From assembly GCA_024195585.1 (NCBI GenBank), contig SWBL01000087.1, positions 62,001-126,000 on the forward strand: DNA of 64,000 nucleotides, in the 5' to 3' direction. Position numbers and translations under genes: made by a program. Source of the DNA: Aureobasidium sp. EXF-3400. Lineage: Eukaryota > Ascomycota > Dothideomycetes > Dothideales > Saccotheciaceae. This document shows, piece after piece, positions 43,915-55,477 of this stretch. The stretch's first letter is position 1. Each line of letters opens with the position of its first letter. The notes beneath the pieces are model-generated. The model did not search any database, was not told the DNA's origin, and saw nothing but the letters and a program-made list of their open reading frames with translations.

Positions 43915-45666
43915 TTTGTGTTTTGTTCGACCTTAGGTCGTAGATCGATGGTTGTGATCAGAATCTATAGATGTTTGTTTCCTTTAGCAGATCTATAGCC
44001 TCAGATGCTGATTCTGCATCCAAGTTCAGAATTGCACGTTGGTAGATTGATTCAAGCTCCAGGCCTTGTCGTCAAAGTGAATCGCCGGATGGTTTGTTGT
44101 GACGTTGGGTCGTCTTGTTATTGTCCAGGCGAAGATAGTCAAAAGTTGAGAACAAAAGACCAGAAAGTCACCATGTGGAGCGGATCAGCGTGTACAAGTA
44201 TGAAAGCAGAAAAACGAAGATGTCAACGGTCTTCTACATTTGTCCCCACCTCACCGTCTGGGCGCTACAAGCTTACATCAATTGTTTCAGATGAGCCGGA
44301 GCAAGCAGCTGAGAGGGATGAGGGGTGCACACATTCATCTTGACTTTGTGGCGTTCGCCAGTCTACATGGCGGTTGACAAGCCTTTTTTATAGTCTGCTA
44401 GACAGTCAAAGCAAAACCACAATACGGAACTTACAATTCCGCGAGCAGAAAACCATCTGTATCCTGTCTGCCAAATATGAGATGTCCGCTTCTCGTGATG
44501 CAATGAAGACTTGGCCCGGGTGTATGACGATGATGGATCTGAGCTTGAATATGCTCTGATCCTGCCATCGAAGATTTGAAAACATTGTGGGGCTTCTAGA
44601 TGAGTTTGACTGAGAAGGGTATGCAGGCAGTTACGACCGACTCGGTCTTGCCCGCAACGTTGCACCGGGTGGGGAACGTGGTTTCTTGGAAAGGTGTTTC
44701 AATGGTATGCTTGAAGCCTCGTATGGTTGATGATATAGAGTGAGAGACAATCCTAGAACAGTTCACATCGACACTAAAGTCAGTATACGAGAAGACATCT
44801 CTCACGGAGACGTATGCGAGCATTCTCATTTCTGAACAGCAGTGGATAGAATATCGATAGACAACCGTTGTGGCCGTTCACAACCGCTTTCGCATGGCGT
44901 CAATCCTGTACTCGCCTTCCAACCTCAAAATGTACAGGGAACCCCAGAGGTCATTCCAGAATTGGTAGTCCAGGTGAGACACGTTCGAAAAGGATTGTTT
45001 GTTGTCACCGACGAGATGATGAAGGACGAAGTCCGAGATGATGCGTCGAAGGACGTTTGTCCTTGGCTTTCCCTCTCCACCATTTTCGCCGGGACTCCCG
45101 ATCTGGACCCTGAATTGCGTGGTTTCTCTCATGCTCACCGAGACATCTCATCTCACCATTTCCATCTGCCAATCACTCGGCGCCCTTCCAGAAGTTTTTT
45201 TGATCAAGCTAGAAGGAAACAATCGAGCTGATGTCTCTTGTACCACAGCTGAAGGTAGATTCCGGGTCTTAGCAATGTCGATCCATAAAAACGTGTCGGT
45301 CAGGAACAACTGCTTTTGTCTCACCCTGCCCATGAACTCCTACAGCCTTGTGATCTGCAGATAAGTAATCGTCGGAAGTGCCTATACCGAGCTAACCTAA
45401 AGCTTCACCATCGCTAAGAGCCGACCGTTGTTGCAAGAGCGAGAAAGTATAGAAGTGACAATGACATTTCTGAGGCATGTACTTGCGTGTTCACACCTTG
45501 CTGGCCTCAACTCTGATTCCTGTTTCTAAATACCTCGATGGACGCTTACAGTATCGGTCAACAGATGTGAAACCCTTATAAGTGGTAAGAGCAAGGTCAG
45601 TCTATATACTATTACTCTGAAGCTTGATTGATAGCTTGAGTGTACGTATGCCTATGGACGTCTGTC
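43915..45666. other. Large intergenic region with a possible decayed short ORF
   Basis: 1.75 kb upstream of the rhodopsin-domain gene and downstream of the aldo-keto reductase. On the minus strand 45333-44878 is one reading frame of 152 codons interrupted by a single TGA at 45148-45150. The two halves look protein-like (for example ISDFVLHHLVGDNKQSF and YQFWNDLWGSLYILRLE) but match no family I know. It may be a pseudogene or chance; the other frames are weaker. Confidence 0.35.
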
Positions 45667-46733
45667 TCAATCGTGAGAGACAGTAGGATCCCACGTGCAC
45701 GGCTCGTATGCCTTGATGTTCAACGTCTGCATATCTTCCTCGGATAGTTCGAAGTCGTAGATGTCTCTGTTCTCCTCGATACGAGAAAGCGTAACCGACT
45801 TTGGCAGGATAACAAAGTTCTGTCATGTCTTGTTAGCGAGGTGGAAGCACGTAACGTGACATGTCTCTAGATATACCTTTTGCAGACCCCAGCGAAGCAA
45901 GATTTGCGAGGTTGTCTTGTTGTGCTTCTTCGCTAGGGGTGTAAGAAGAGGATCATCAATCTTGGTTGCGCGAACCAGAGGGCTGTATGCCTGTGGACGT
46001 TAGTTCCGTTCATTGAGCAAACCGAGCAATCAGGGAGGAGAAGTACCTCCATGATGACACCTCTCTTTGTGCACCATTCGACAATATCATCTCTAGCCAA
46101 CCAAGGATGCAACTCGACCTGATTGACACTCAACACACCACCCTTGCCTTTTCCCTCCTTCTCCTCGATCTGCTTGATCCACTCCTCGAGCTCTTCAAGA
46201 TGATGGACACCATAGTTGCTCACACCGATACTCCTCACCTTTCCGGCCTCCACAGCCTCGACTAAAGCCTTCCAGGCACCCAGTCTATTCTCTTTACCTC
46301 CATAGGGTGCATGCAAGAGATATAAATCGATATAGTCAAGTCCAGTCAGCCGCAGCGACTCATCAACAACAGCTTTAGCAGCATCATAGTTGATGGCCTT
46401 AGGAGGCACTTTCGAAGTAAAGAACAGCTCTGAGCGGGGCAGATTGCCTTTAAGCAGACCTGCTGCTGTGGGTGCCTCATTGCGATATGCGGCTGCTGAG
46501 TCGGCATGACGGTAGCCGCTCTTGACAGCGTGCGCAGTAACTTCTTCGGCAATGTCCATAGGTGTTTGGTAGACTCCGTACCCGAGGAGCGGAATCTCAT
46601 AACCTGAGTTCAGGCGAACGGTTGAGTTGATGCTTAGCTTTGTCATGGTGGACGTTGACGACGTGAAGCCTCGTGCTGGGATGGTAAAGTGGTTCGAGAG
46701 TTGACTGATTCTGGTCTTTGCGCTGGTGAACAT
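45667..46733 (-). CDS. Aldo-keto reductase, possibly mitochondrial
   Basis: NADPH-dependent carbonyl reductase of the AKR superfamily. Exons 46733-46047, 45990-45877 and 45819-45667 encode 317 residues. The catalytic tetrad is complete: Asp78 and Tyr83 in HADSAAAYRNE, Lys108 in FTSKVP and His141 in LLHAPYGG. Also seen are SIGVSNYGVHHLEEL, VNQVELHPWL, and the NADPH-site region ILPKSVTLSRIEEN in the last exon. The first 30 residues (MFTSAKTRISQLSNHFTIPA, then RGFTSSTSTM) lack acids and are rich in Arg, Ser and Thr, as in mitochondrial presequences. A second Met at residue 30 begins the core (MTKLSINSTVRLNSGYEIPL), so two products from alternative starts are possible. The substrate is unknown. 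Confidence 0.92.
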
Positions 46734-47156
46734 GTTTTGACTTTGATGGTTAGGACAAGGTGGTATATCGGCAGTTAGAGATACGAGAGCAAATGCTACT
46801 TGTACGTACGTCATGTTATTTCCGCCAAAGGTGGGGAACTGTATCCACGAAAGGCGTTGGCTCCAAAATTGGCATCTTTATCTTTCAACCTGTTTAACTA
46901 GAGTAATTGGCTGTCTTTTTCGATATTGCATAAGCGGTGGTTCTCGTCACGCAGCAGGGATATCCAGTCCAGAGCACGTTCCTTGATGGAGCATAGATTG
47001 CAATTATCCTATCAATCAAGTCCTCAAACGGACCTCCAAGATATGCTCCAGAACGGACGTCGAAGTGTCCATGCAAACCTATCCAACTGCCTGTCCCAAT
47101 AGTCTGTGATAACGAGATTTCGAAAAACCAAGCATCCTTACCAGGTAACCTGGACC
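46734..47156. other. AKR promoter and 3' flank of MYND gene
   Basis: 423 bp between two minus-strand genes; the short frames carry no recognisable features. Confidence 0.45.
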
Positions 47157-47577
47157 TTAGGTATCAAACTGCCACTTCTGCAATCCACCCTTATGACCCT
47201 CCTTGGGTGCCGAGGTCCTCACTGCGGGCTTAAAAACAGCAGTCTTGGAGTACTCCTGAGCCAGTTTTGCGCATTCCTTCTTGTGGACTTTGTAGTGTGC
47301 TTTTGTGCAATCTCGCGAGCAGTAGAAGACAGATTTGCAGGTGCTGCAGGCCTTAAGTGGTTTCTCCTCCGGGTCTTCTTCTGGCTTTTTGCACTGCGCG
47401 CAGAATTTGACTGCTGATTGTTGTGATTCTGTAAATTGTTAGGGTAGGTCTTCATGAACATGTGTGGTGGATGTGTCTGGGATTTTGAGAAATTTTCTAT
47501 TACTTACCTGATGTGGTGGGTTGGGCGCTCGATGAGCTGCTTGCCTCCGGTTGCTCTTGAGGCTGCTGTGCAGACAT
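47157..47577 (-). CDS. Small MYND-type zinc finger protein
   Basis: Exons 47577-47508 and 47428-47157 give 113 residues. The body is almost only a MYND finger: CAQCKK at residues 33-38, CSTCKSVFYCSRDC, then HYKVHKKEC, giving the C-x2-C, C-x2-C, C-x3-C, H-x3-C ligand order. The N-terminus is Gln/Ser/Pro-rich (MSAQQPQEQPEASSSS) and the C-terminus has a short basic tail. MYND fingers bind proline-rich peptides, so an adaptor role is likely. It is divergent from the TENA fusion gene. The intron (47507-47429) has a CTAAC branch point. Confidence 0.9.
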
Positions 47578-48267
47578 TTTGATGGTGTGTCTGCTTGGCC
47601 TTCGAGAGTTGATCAGACTGTATAGCGATGTGATATGCTGGTGGTGAAATGGATGGTTTCGTTAGACAAGAGTTAGGTGCTGATAGAGAACAGTGAGAAA
47701 GTCGTGCGGAACGGCAGGTTGATGTCTGTCCGATGTCGTTGGCAACGCTTTGGTTCACTCTTACTAAAAGTGAGTTGTATGGAAACTATGTAGGTACCTG
47801 AGAGCCTTGAAGTTCTGGACCGTTCGAGTCCGTCAACGCCGTCTTGAAAGAAATTCATCTGCTAGCGCTATACTGTTTCCTCAGTGCTCGAGTCGTTCGC
47901 TGCAGTCAGTCGGAATGAAGCCTAAGTTTCTCGTGCGCTGCCTGCTATCAGGTATCCCGAAACTGTGAACTGAGGACGAGGTTTTCTCAAAATACAAATC
48001 GCTTTCACTCTTCCACTCGAGTGATGGCTGAGTTGCTGCATACTGTCAGATGCACACTGCAGTGATTGATTGAGTTTCGGATCGGCTGAGTATTGATTAC
48101 AGACGGTCGGTCGTCTTGGCATTCGGTCACTAGCGTAAGCGCGGAGAAGTGGCTCGATTGGAGGTAATTGGCGCGTCCGTTCAGTCCTTCGTCTTTCTTT
48201 ACACTCTTTACGGTACATATCGTGTAATTCAGCGGTTGGCTTTTCAATTGCATAAGCTGGAACCATC
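47578..48267. other. Divergent promoter of MYND and TENA-fusion genes
   Basis: 690 bp without a supported gene. A minus-strand frame at 47922-48341 overlaps the start of the TENA-fusion gene and has no domain. A GTTCGAGTCC stretch at 47822-47831 resembles a tRNA B box, but no cloverleaf can be folded around it. Confidence 0.45.
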
Positions 48268-49783
48268 ATGGTAGGCCGATCCGCGATCGCGACACTCGAC
48301 CTCTTGACACATCTGACTTCGACCACAGGGCAGAAACGCAAATGCCATCATCCAGCGAGCCTTCGTCGAGTTTCAAGAGGATGACAATCCCACAAAGGTA
48401 CTGTGCCGCTACCAACAGAGCGTGTCGCTGGCCCGTCGCTGACGCGGTGCTATACAGTGCAATAAAGTCCGCTGCACCTACTGCGGGTTTGTTCGCGCAA
48501 AGAACACGACCCGTCAGGTCGAGCATCTGCAAGAGTGTCAACAATACTTGAACTCCCCTGACTACGTCGAGTCGCTCAACGAAGCCGAAGCCTCGCAGCA
48601 GCAGGACGAGGGCAATACTAGTATCATGTCTGGCATCAACAATTCACCACTACAAGCCACGCCCACTTCGGCTCAGAGAAACCAGTTCTTGATGGGGAAC
48701 AGACCCAACCCAAATCTCCAGGTCAATCGTCGTGGACCCAACAAGCGCACACGCGACGGTCAGATCAAGAATGGCCAGCGTGCTATGCCCACACCCATTG
48801 CTCCCAACCCACCCGCTCAGAGTCCAAGTCTCGCCGCATATCTCTTGACTCAGAACACCAACTCTTTCACAGCTGCCACACAGACCTCATTCCTCTCACA
48901 TGCTGGTTGCGGCACTCTCAGTGCTGGCGCAATGAGCCAATGGCTGGCACAAGACTCACACATCTCGCGTGGATATATTGCCTTTGTGGGACAGCTCATT
49001 GGCAAGATCCGCCTACCTATCGTCGCGAACTCGCAATCACACCCTCTTTATCGAGCTATGGACTTGCTAATTAGTGCTCTGAACAATGTTCGCAGAGAGA
49101 TGAGCTTCTTCGAAATCACCGCTACCAAGTACAACCTACAGGTGCCAAAGGAAGAGCCTAATCCAATCACAAGAAGCTTCCTCGACCTGTTCGTGTCGGC
49201 AAGTTCGCCTGCTGCAAGTCTGCTCGAGGGCGCCGTCGTGCTGTGGGCCACCGAACACTGTTATCGCGCATCATGGGCATACGCTTCTAGCTTCTCGTCA
49301 AGTCTCAACCAACCTATCCTGCCGTACTCCTCCAACGGAGATTCGCATAATGCTGCCCTGCACCAATCATTAATTCCAAATTGGACATCGGCTGCTTTCG
49401 CAAAGTTTGTAGATGCATGCAAGGCTGTTGTTGATGAGCTTGCTAATGCCGAAACTTCACCCAACGGTCGTGAGCAGATGTCTCGCTGTCTCAGTGCGTT
49501 CAACCAAGTTCTGTGGCTCTGGGAACGCACCTGGCCTTCGGTCGATGGAATGGGTGAGGAAAATGAGAGTGCAAGTGCAGAACGCTTCAACAGCAATGGC
49601 ATGAGACCTCGTAGCTCAACTGGTGGTGGTCAGCCAGGGGGAGTGCCTGATCGTGATTCACACACCGGCGATGACGACGATGTTGTCGAGATCAGAAGAG
49701 AAAGCGCCATTGGTGCCAACTCGTACGTCAGTCCATATGGAGCTGACGGTCTCCGAGCAGTCGAAGCTGCCAACAACGCTTGA
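48268..49783 (+). CDS. Zinc finger plus TENA/THI-4 domain fusion protein
   Basis: 465 residues from exons 48268-48270 (the ATG alone), 48329-48397 and 48458-49783. This structure yields MGRNANAIIQRAFVEFQEDD joined to PTKCNKVRCTYCG in frame. The N-terminal finger is BED-like: Cys30, Cys33, His47 and Cys51 (CTYCG ... HLQEC), preceded by a helix and followed by a disordered linker with a basic patch (RRGPNKRTRDGQIKNGQR). From about residue 115 the TENA/THI-4/PQQC fold appears: LTQNTNSFTAATQTSFLSHA, SQWLAQDSHISRGYIAFVGQ, SFFEITATKYNLQVP and LWATEHCYRASWAYAS. The usual active-site Cys and Glu of thiaminase II cannot be placed with certainty, so a thiamin-related or purely regulatory role are both open. 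The C-terminus is acidic and disordered. Confidence 0.85.
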
Positions 49784-50108
49784 GAGTGCTGGCAATCCCT
49801 TTTTTTCTTCTTTGGTTTCCAGTTCGGGTCTTCTGGGCTGTTCGGCGTTAGGGTTGCTTTCAGCATGGTGCCATGGCGAACACGATCGGAACAAAATGAG
49901 TTTTCTTAGCATAGCAAACATGTCTCAATTTGCCGTACAATAGGCTCGTCTGCTGTCTTCCAGTTCGTAGACCCATTGTGTTTCTCAACATGTCTCTCCA
50001 TAATATTGTCCCGTAATGCGCCCGGTATGCTCCTTCTCTTTGACCCTAAACGCCAACGCTATGCATAACCAAAATCGTTCACCGACTCCTTTCTTGAGCA
50101 CGTGGTGT
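49784..50108. other. Convergent 3' flanks of TENA-fusion and UPF0390 genes
   Basis: 325 bp with T-rich runs just after the TENA-fusion stop codon, consistent with 3' UTR; no gene seen. Confidence 0.5.
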
Positions 50109-50490
50109 TTATTTCTTGTTGAAGGCCTTGTTCTTGGCCTTCTCGAGTCTGTCCTTCTTGCCGCCCTTGAGCATCTCAAGGTGACCAGCTTTCTCGGCGA
50201 GAGAGCGCTCGGTCAAGGTGATCAAGCCGGCGGAGTGCTTCTACTCGGGGGTCAGCTGTCTGTTCGGCCTTGCGCATACCACTCCAGCTTTTGCGAACCT
50301 TCTTCATGTTGGCCTGTTTCAACAAAGCGGCCTTCTTGGGCTTGATGACTCTGTTGCCCATCTGAGGACCAGTAGGCCTTGCGCCCCTACGCACGAAAAA
50401 GTCAGTTGCAAACTCCTGCGCGAGCGTACTTGGGAAGACTGACTTCTTAGGCTCGGTCTTGACCTTTTGCTTGACGGTTCCTTGGGCCAT
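50109..50490 (-). CDS. UPF0390-family small basic protein
   Basis: Small lysine-rich protein of 88 residues from exons 50490-50444, 50386-50299 and 50240-50109. The spliced product reads [20 protein letters not shown] at the start, then [20 protein letters not shown] and [20 protein letters not shown], which is the full UPF0390 pattern (AQG start, GxR-x-IxPKK centre, [13 protein letters not shown]). The first intron (57 nt, GTCAGT donor) is in frame without stops, so an unspliced reading hides a 19-residue insert. The second intron (50298-50241) has a GCTGAC branch point. The family occurs from yeast to human and is mostly nucleolar; its role is not established. Confidence 0.88.
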
Positions 50491-51224
50491 GGCTATATTG
50501 TGAGAGGTGGGAAGTTGTTTGGATAAAGTCGCGATGGCTTGGTTTGTTCGCCGCTGATCGCTTTGCCATGCATGTTTTTTTGTCACCTCCACATTTTCTT
50601 CTCCACGCACTTTCCCCGCAATACAACGAGTCATAAAATTCCGTCTTGGCATCTCTCCTCCCCTTCAGCGGACATTGGAAGAGTGTTGACCATCCCCTGG
50701 CTCTTCTACAAGTCTTCGAGAGACCGCGGTTGATCTTCAGAGAGCCTACATCGTTTTTCAAAGCATACTACCCTGCTTCAGAGCGAGTTAGGACAATGGA
50801 ATATGCTCGTCATCAAAACATACATTTGCTATTCCCGCTTCTCGTCGGCCTTTGATGTCAAAGTTAACCTCGCCTCATCTTTTACCCGGGGCCGAATGAC
50901 CTGCCACCTCCAGATATTGCTCCACATTCGGTAACTGCAGCCAAGATCTGTCTTGGTTCCTGTCTATCACGGTCTGCAGGTTGATCCCATGTCTAAGCCA
51001 TGCCATGTCAGTATGCAGATCACGACCTTATTCACTTTACCCAGAATACCCGGTACATCCATCGTCTATCCAGGCCATCTCCAGATCGATACGAAAGTAT
51101 GGCATTGCCTGAATGCTGTCAGGTGGGGTATGCGAGCGAGGGACCTAGTATAAGTAGTTGGCGGTGACCACATAGACCTCGATGTTGATCATTCTTGCAC
51201 GTCTTTGCAGATGACAGGGCAATC
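50491..51224. promoter_or_regulatory. Divergent region and GH115 promoter with TATA box
   Basis: 734 bp between UPF0390 and GH115. A TATAAGTA sequence at 51150-51157, about 70-75 bp before the GH115 start codon, is a good TATA box. A CCCGGGG stretch at about 50885-50891 resembles CreA-type (SYGGRG) repressor sites on the opposite strand. Carbon-catabolite control is plausible for a hemicellulase but is not shown. Confidence 0.4.
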
Positions 51225-54200
51225 ATGATATCAATACGACCACTACTATCATTACTATCTCTCGCCGGTACGGCGCTGGCAATCGGCCAGAATGCAACCA
51301 TCGCTTTCAATGCCTCGGCCGGCTCGCATGAGTTGACTTCGGGAGGCTCTTCGGTTCAGATCATGGCAGACACGCATGACTGGCCTGCTGTACTGAAGGC
51401 CGCCCATGACTTGTCCCAAGACTTTGGTAGAGTCACTGGCACCAATGGATCTGTCGTTCTCTCCAACACTTCTGATACATCTGGTGTACCTGCCTACAAT
51501 GCCGGCTCGTACTTCAGCAGCAACCCCAACAATGCCTCGATGATCTTCAATATCACCAACCTGACTACGTTTAGTACTACTGGTTCTGGGGCAAAAGGAG
51601 GAGTCATCATTGCGGGAACGATTGGAAACTCTTCGCTCATTGATATGCTGATCAAGAGCGGCAAGATTGATATCTCAGCCATCGATGGTACCTGGGAGGC
51701 GTTCACTTCCACTGTAGTGTCGAACCCCATGGACGGCGTGGCTAAAGCTTTGGTAATCGCCGGCAGCGACAGAAGAGGAACAGTCTATGGTCTGTACGAC
51801 GTGTCAGAACAAATCGGTGTCTCGCCATGGTACTTCTGGGCCGACTCGCCTCCGCAGAAGCACGATTGTATCTACGCCATGAACATCACTAAGGTGCAGC
51901 CATCTCCATCGGTCAAGTACAGAGGCTTCTTCCTAAATGACGAGGCCCCAGCTCTGACTGGATATGTCAACGAGAAGTTTGGTTTCACCCAGTATGGCTC
52001 GAACTTTGGCGCCGACTTCTACCACACGGTTTTCGAACTTTTGCTTCGTCTTAGAGCAAATTACCTCTGGCCAGCTCAGTGGAACTCAATGTTTAATGTC
52101 GATGACCCGAGAAGTCAGGCCATGGCAGATGCTTATGGTATTGTCATGGGTACCTCGCACACCGAGCCTATGATGAGATCTACCAAGGAGTGGAGTGTAT
52201 TTGGCCATGGAACGTGGTCATTTGGTAGCAATAACGCTTCCCTCATTCCATTCTTTGTCGAAGGTGCCGAGAGAACGCGCCCTTATGAGGGTGTCATTAC
52301 GATGGGCATGCGTGGCTCAGGAGATACCGCACTTTCAGCTGGTATCGAAACCGCGCTCTTGGAAAACGTTGTCTCTACTCAGCGTGACATACTTGCTCAA
52401 GTCTTCGGCAATGCTAGTGTCCAGGATCCTGCCGCTGTGCCTCAGTTATGGTGTTTGTAAGTTCTTATCCCTGATTTGTTGTGGAGAGATCCAGCCTCCA
52501 TCACACTGCCGAGATCTATTTGAGATCATGAAGGACCGTTCCAGACCGTATTCTGCAGTGAGATAGACGCTACAGTATACTGTTCTTGGCTTGAGACATA
52601 CATGCTAATTTTACTGGTGCTTTAGGTACAAGGAAGTGCAGGGCTACTACGAAGCAGGCATGACCGTTCCTGAAGACATTACCCTCCTCTGGACAGACGA
52701 CAACTGGGGAAATATTCGAAGACTTCCTGTTGGAAATGAGACATCGAGAAGCGGAGGCGCTGGCGTCTACTACCACTTCGACTATGTCGGTGATCCGAGA
52801 GACTATAAATGGATCAACACGGTCCTAAATCAGAAGACGTGGGAACAGATGCATCTTGCGTACGAAAGACAGGCAAGACAGATATGGGTTGTCAACGTGG
52901 GAGACCTTAAACCTCTCGAGCTGCCCATCTCCCACTTCTTCGACCTTGCATATGACATCAACCGTTGGAACAAAGATAGTACTCCCGAATGGCTCGAGCT
53001 CTGGGCATCTCGTGAGTTTGGTCCTGAGGTCGCGGCGCAGACGGGAGCTATCATGAACACATACTCTATCCTTGCTGGCCGCAGAAAGTTCGAAGAGGTC
53101 GATCCGAACACTTACAGTTTGATTAACTATGACGAAGCTAACAAGGTTCTGGCTGAATGGACAACTCTACAAGAGAAAGTCCAAAGCATTCTCGATGGAC
53201 TACCTGTGGCCACACAGCCAGCCTTCTTCGAGATGGTCTATCACCCTGTCACGGCTGCCCGTACTTACTACGATATCATGATTTCGGCTGCCAAGAACAA
53301 TGTCTACGCACAGCAAGGACGTACCTCTACGAATGCTATGGCACAACATGTACAGAACCAATTCTCATACGACCACCAGCTTTCAAAGTCTTACAATGGA
53401 TTACTCAACGGAAAGTGGAACCACATGATGGACCAGACACACATTGGCTACACGTACTGGCAACAACCCATGAGACAAGCTTTGCCCCCTCTTCAATACG
53501 TTCAAATGGCCGAGAGAGCCTTGATCGGTGATCTAGGTGTTGCTGTTGAAGGTTCTAACGCCACAGTACCTGGTGATGACAGATTCCACTCGCTTTCATC
53601 CATGACATTGTATCTTCCAACTTTTGATCCTTACGGACCTGCTCGTTGGATCGATGTCTTCCACACTGGTACTCAACAGATTACCTGGAACGTTCAGTCT
53701 AGCGTCCCTTACCTGAACTTCACACAAAAGACCGGCACACTGTCTCCGAACGGCACCACAGACACTCGCATCTGGGTTTCTGTTGACTGGTCAAAGGTCG
53801 CTCCTGGTGCAATCAACTCAACCACTATCAACATCACTAGCTCTTCCAACTATGGCACTCAGTACAGCGTACCCCAGGTTGTAATTGCCTACAACCACAC
53901 TGTTGTTCCATCGAACTTTACCAATGGCCACGTCGAGTCTGATCGCACTGTCTCCATCGAAGCAGAGCACTACTCGTCCATCTCAAACGGTGGCAACTCT
54001 TCAGTCTCGTATGAGGTGATTCCTGGATTGTCGCGTACGCTTTCAGGCGTCACTCTATTCCCTGTGACTGCAGGTTCTCTCACCACGGCGACTGCCCCTG
54101 CTCTTGAGTATGACTTCTACACCTTCACTAATTTGAGCTCTGGAGTCCTGATGGACCAAAACATGGGCACTAGCACCATGTACACCCCCAACACTGTCAA

Positions 54201-54519
54201 CGTCACGTTATTCCTGGGCACTTCTCTCAACACCGACCCCGATCGACCCCTTCGCTATGCTGTGCAGCTTGACGATCAAGAACCGCAAACGAGGCATTAC
54301 ATCATAGATCAACCAGCAGGTGCTAACCCTACTGGTTGGTTGACTGCCGTTGCAGACGTAATTTGGTACAACACAACCACTTTCCACTACTCGGGTCCTG
54401 GAGCACATAAGCTGAAGATCTGGCAGCTGGAGCCAACCGTTGTGCTTCAGAAAATTGTGGTTGATCTTGGTGGTGTGAGAAAGAGTTATCTTGGCCCTCC
54501 TGAAAGTTACAGGGTATGA
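51225..54519 (+). CDS. Secreted GH115 xylan alpha-1,2-glucuronidase
   Basis: Extracellular enzyme that removes (4-O-methyl)glucuronic acid from xylan, including internal residues. Exons 51225-52456 and 52626-54519 give 1041 residues (intron 52457-52625, 169 nt). The start was chosen at the Met that begins the signal peptide MISIRPLLSLLSLAGTALA; an upstream in-frame start adds only ten residues and spoils the signal. GH115 hallmarks are seen: KALVIAGSDRRGTVYGLYDV, IGVSPWYFWADSPP, YRGFFLNDEAPALTGYV, LLRLRANYLWPAQWNSMFN and, in exon 2, ITLLWTDDNWGNIRRLP, GVYYHFDYVGDPRDYKWIN. Glu and Asp residues in these segments are the candidate catalytic pair. The C-terminal part (SIEAEHYSSISNGG and after) is a beta-sandwich. 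Many N-glycosylation sites fit secretion. Confidence 0.94.
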
Positions 54520-55477
54520 GCAATGACATAGATAATGATGATTATTGTGGAGTAGTGTCATGTTTTGTTATACGATGATGAAATGCTTAAGATCAAAACA
54601 TTCTCGCGATCGTTACTTGTCTTGATAATGAGGTCACTGAAAAAAAAATTCGATGCAGCAATGCAAGAGCGCTTGAGTGAAACCAGTCGTTACCTTCCTT
54701 CTTCAATTACACAAACTCCTACCAGTCTTTCAAGTTTCAGGGGCGACCCTGGTAGGCAGTTTCCCTCGAGTACTTTTCCAAAGCGCTTCCCCTTCGACCT
54801 TTCTTTCCTTCCAAATCGTCACCTTATTCACTTTTCTCGCGTCTCATTTTGGTGGTATGCAATTCTTCACGATGCACGATAACTTCCAAGAGTCGTTCAA
54901 CAATTCTCTCCGAAGATATGATGCTTGCGAATAGCCAATCTACCCGTCTGCATTCACATAGGAATTTCGAAGCACGGCTATCCGGCAGTTTTTGAGGACA
55001 TCACCACTGTCCACATGCCAAATCATCATGAACATGAGAAGTCATGCTTTCAAGAAACTCCATTAGGTCGGTATCCGAGAGATTGCAATCTGGACTTGAA
55101 TCGTTGTTTACTCCGTGCGTTCAGCTCTAAGGGTCTTCAGCTGAGAACTAAATCCCGAGGGACGCCACATCAAATCGACCACTCTCCACGTGTGTACTTT
55201 GATCCGATTCAGAATCTTGGATAATGACCACTTGCTCAAAGGAGACGAAATTCCATCTAGTCAAGAGCTGGAGTACACTACGGCATTGCTCACTAGCAAG
55301 ATACCATGGTTCCTCCTCGCGGATGTGTTGGTATCCGAGCAGGCAAACAAAGACAGGACGGTCATGTCCGGACCTTGATGCTAGGAAATCTTAAGGAATC
55401 CTTCAGCAAAGTGTATAAGACCATGCTGATGGCCTGCTTAAGGTCGAACACATCTCAAACATCAAGCCCCGCCCAAG
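54520..55477. other. Intergenic region between GH115 and the secreted Cys-rich gene
   Basis: 958 bp. A GTATAAGA sequence at about 55412-55419 lies about 60 bp before the next start codon and could be a TATA box. The short frames are unsupported. Confidence 0.45.

Noticed and set aside
47800..47850. tRNA B-box-like GTTCGAGTCC
   Set aside because: No A box at the right distance and no acceptor-stem pairing could be found.
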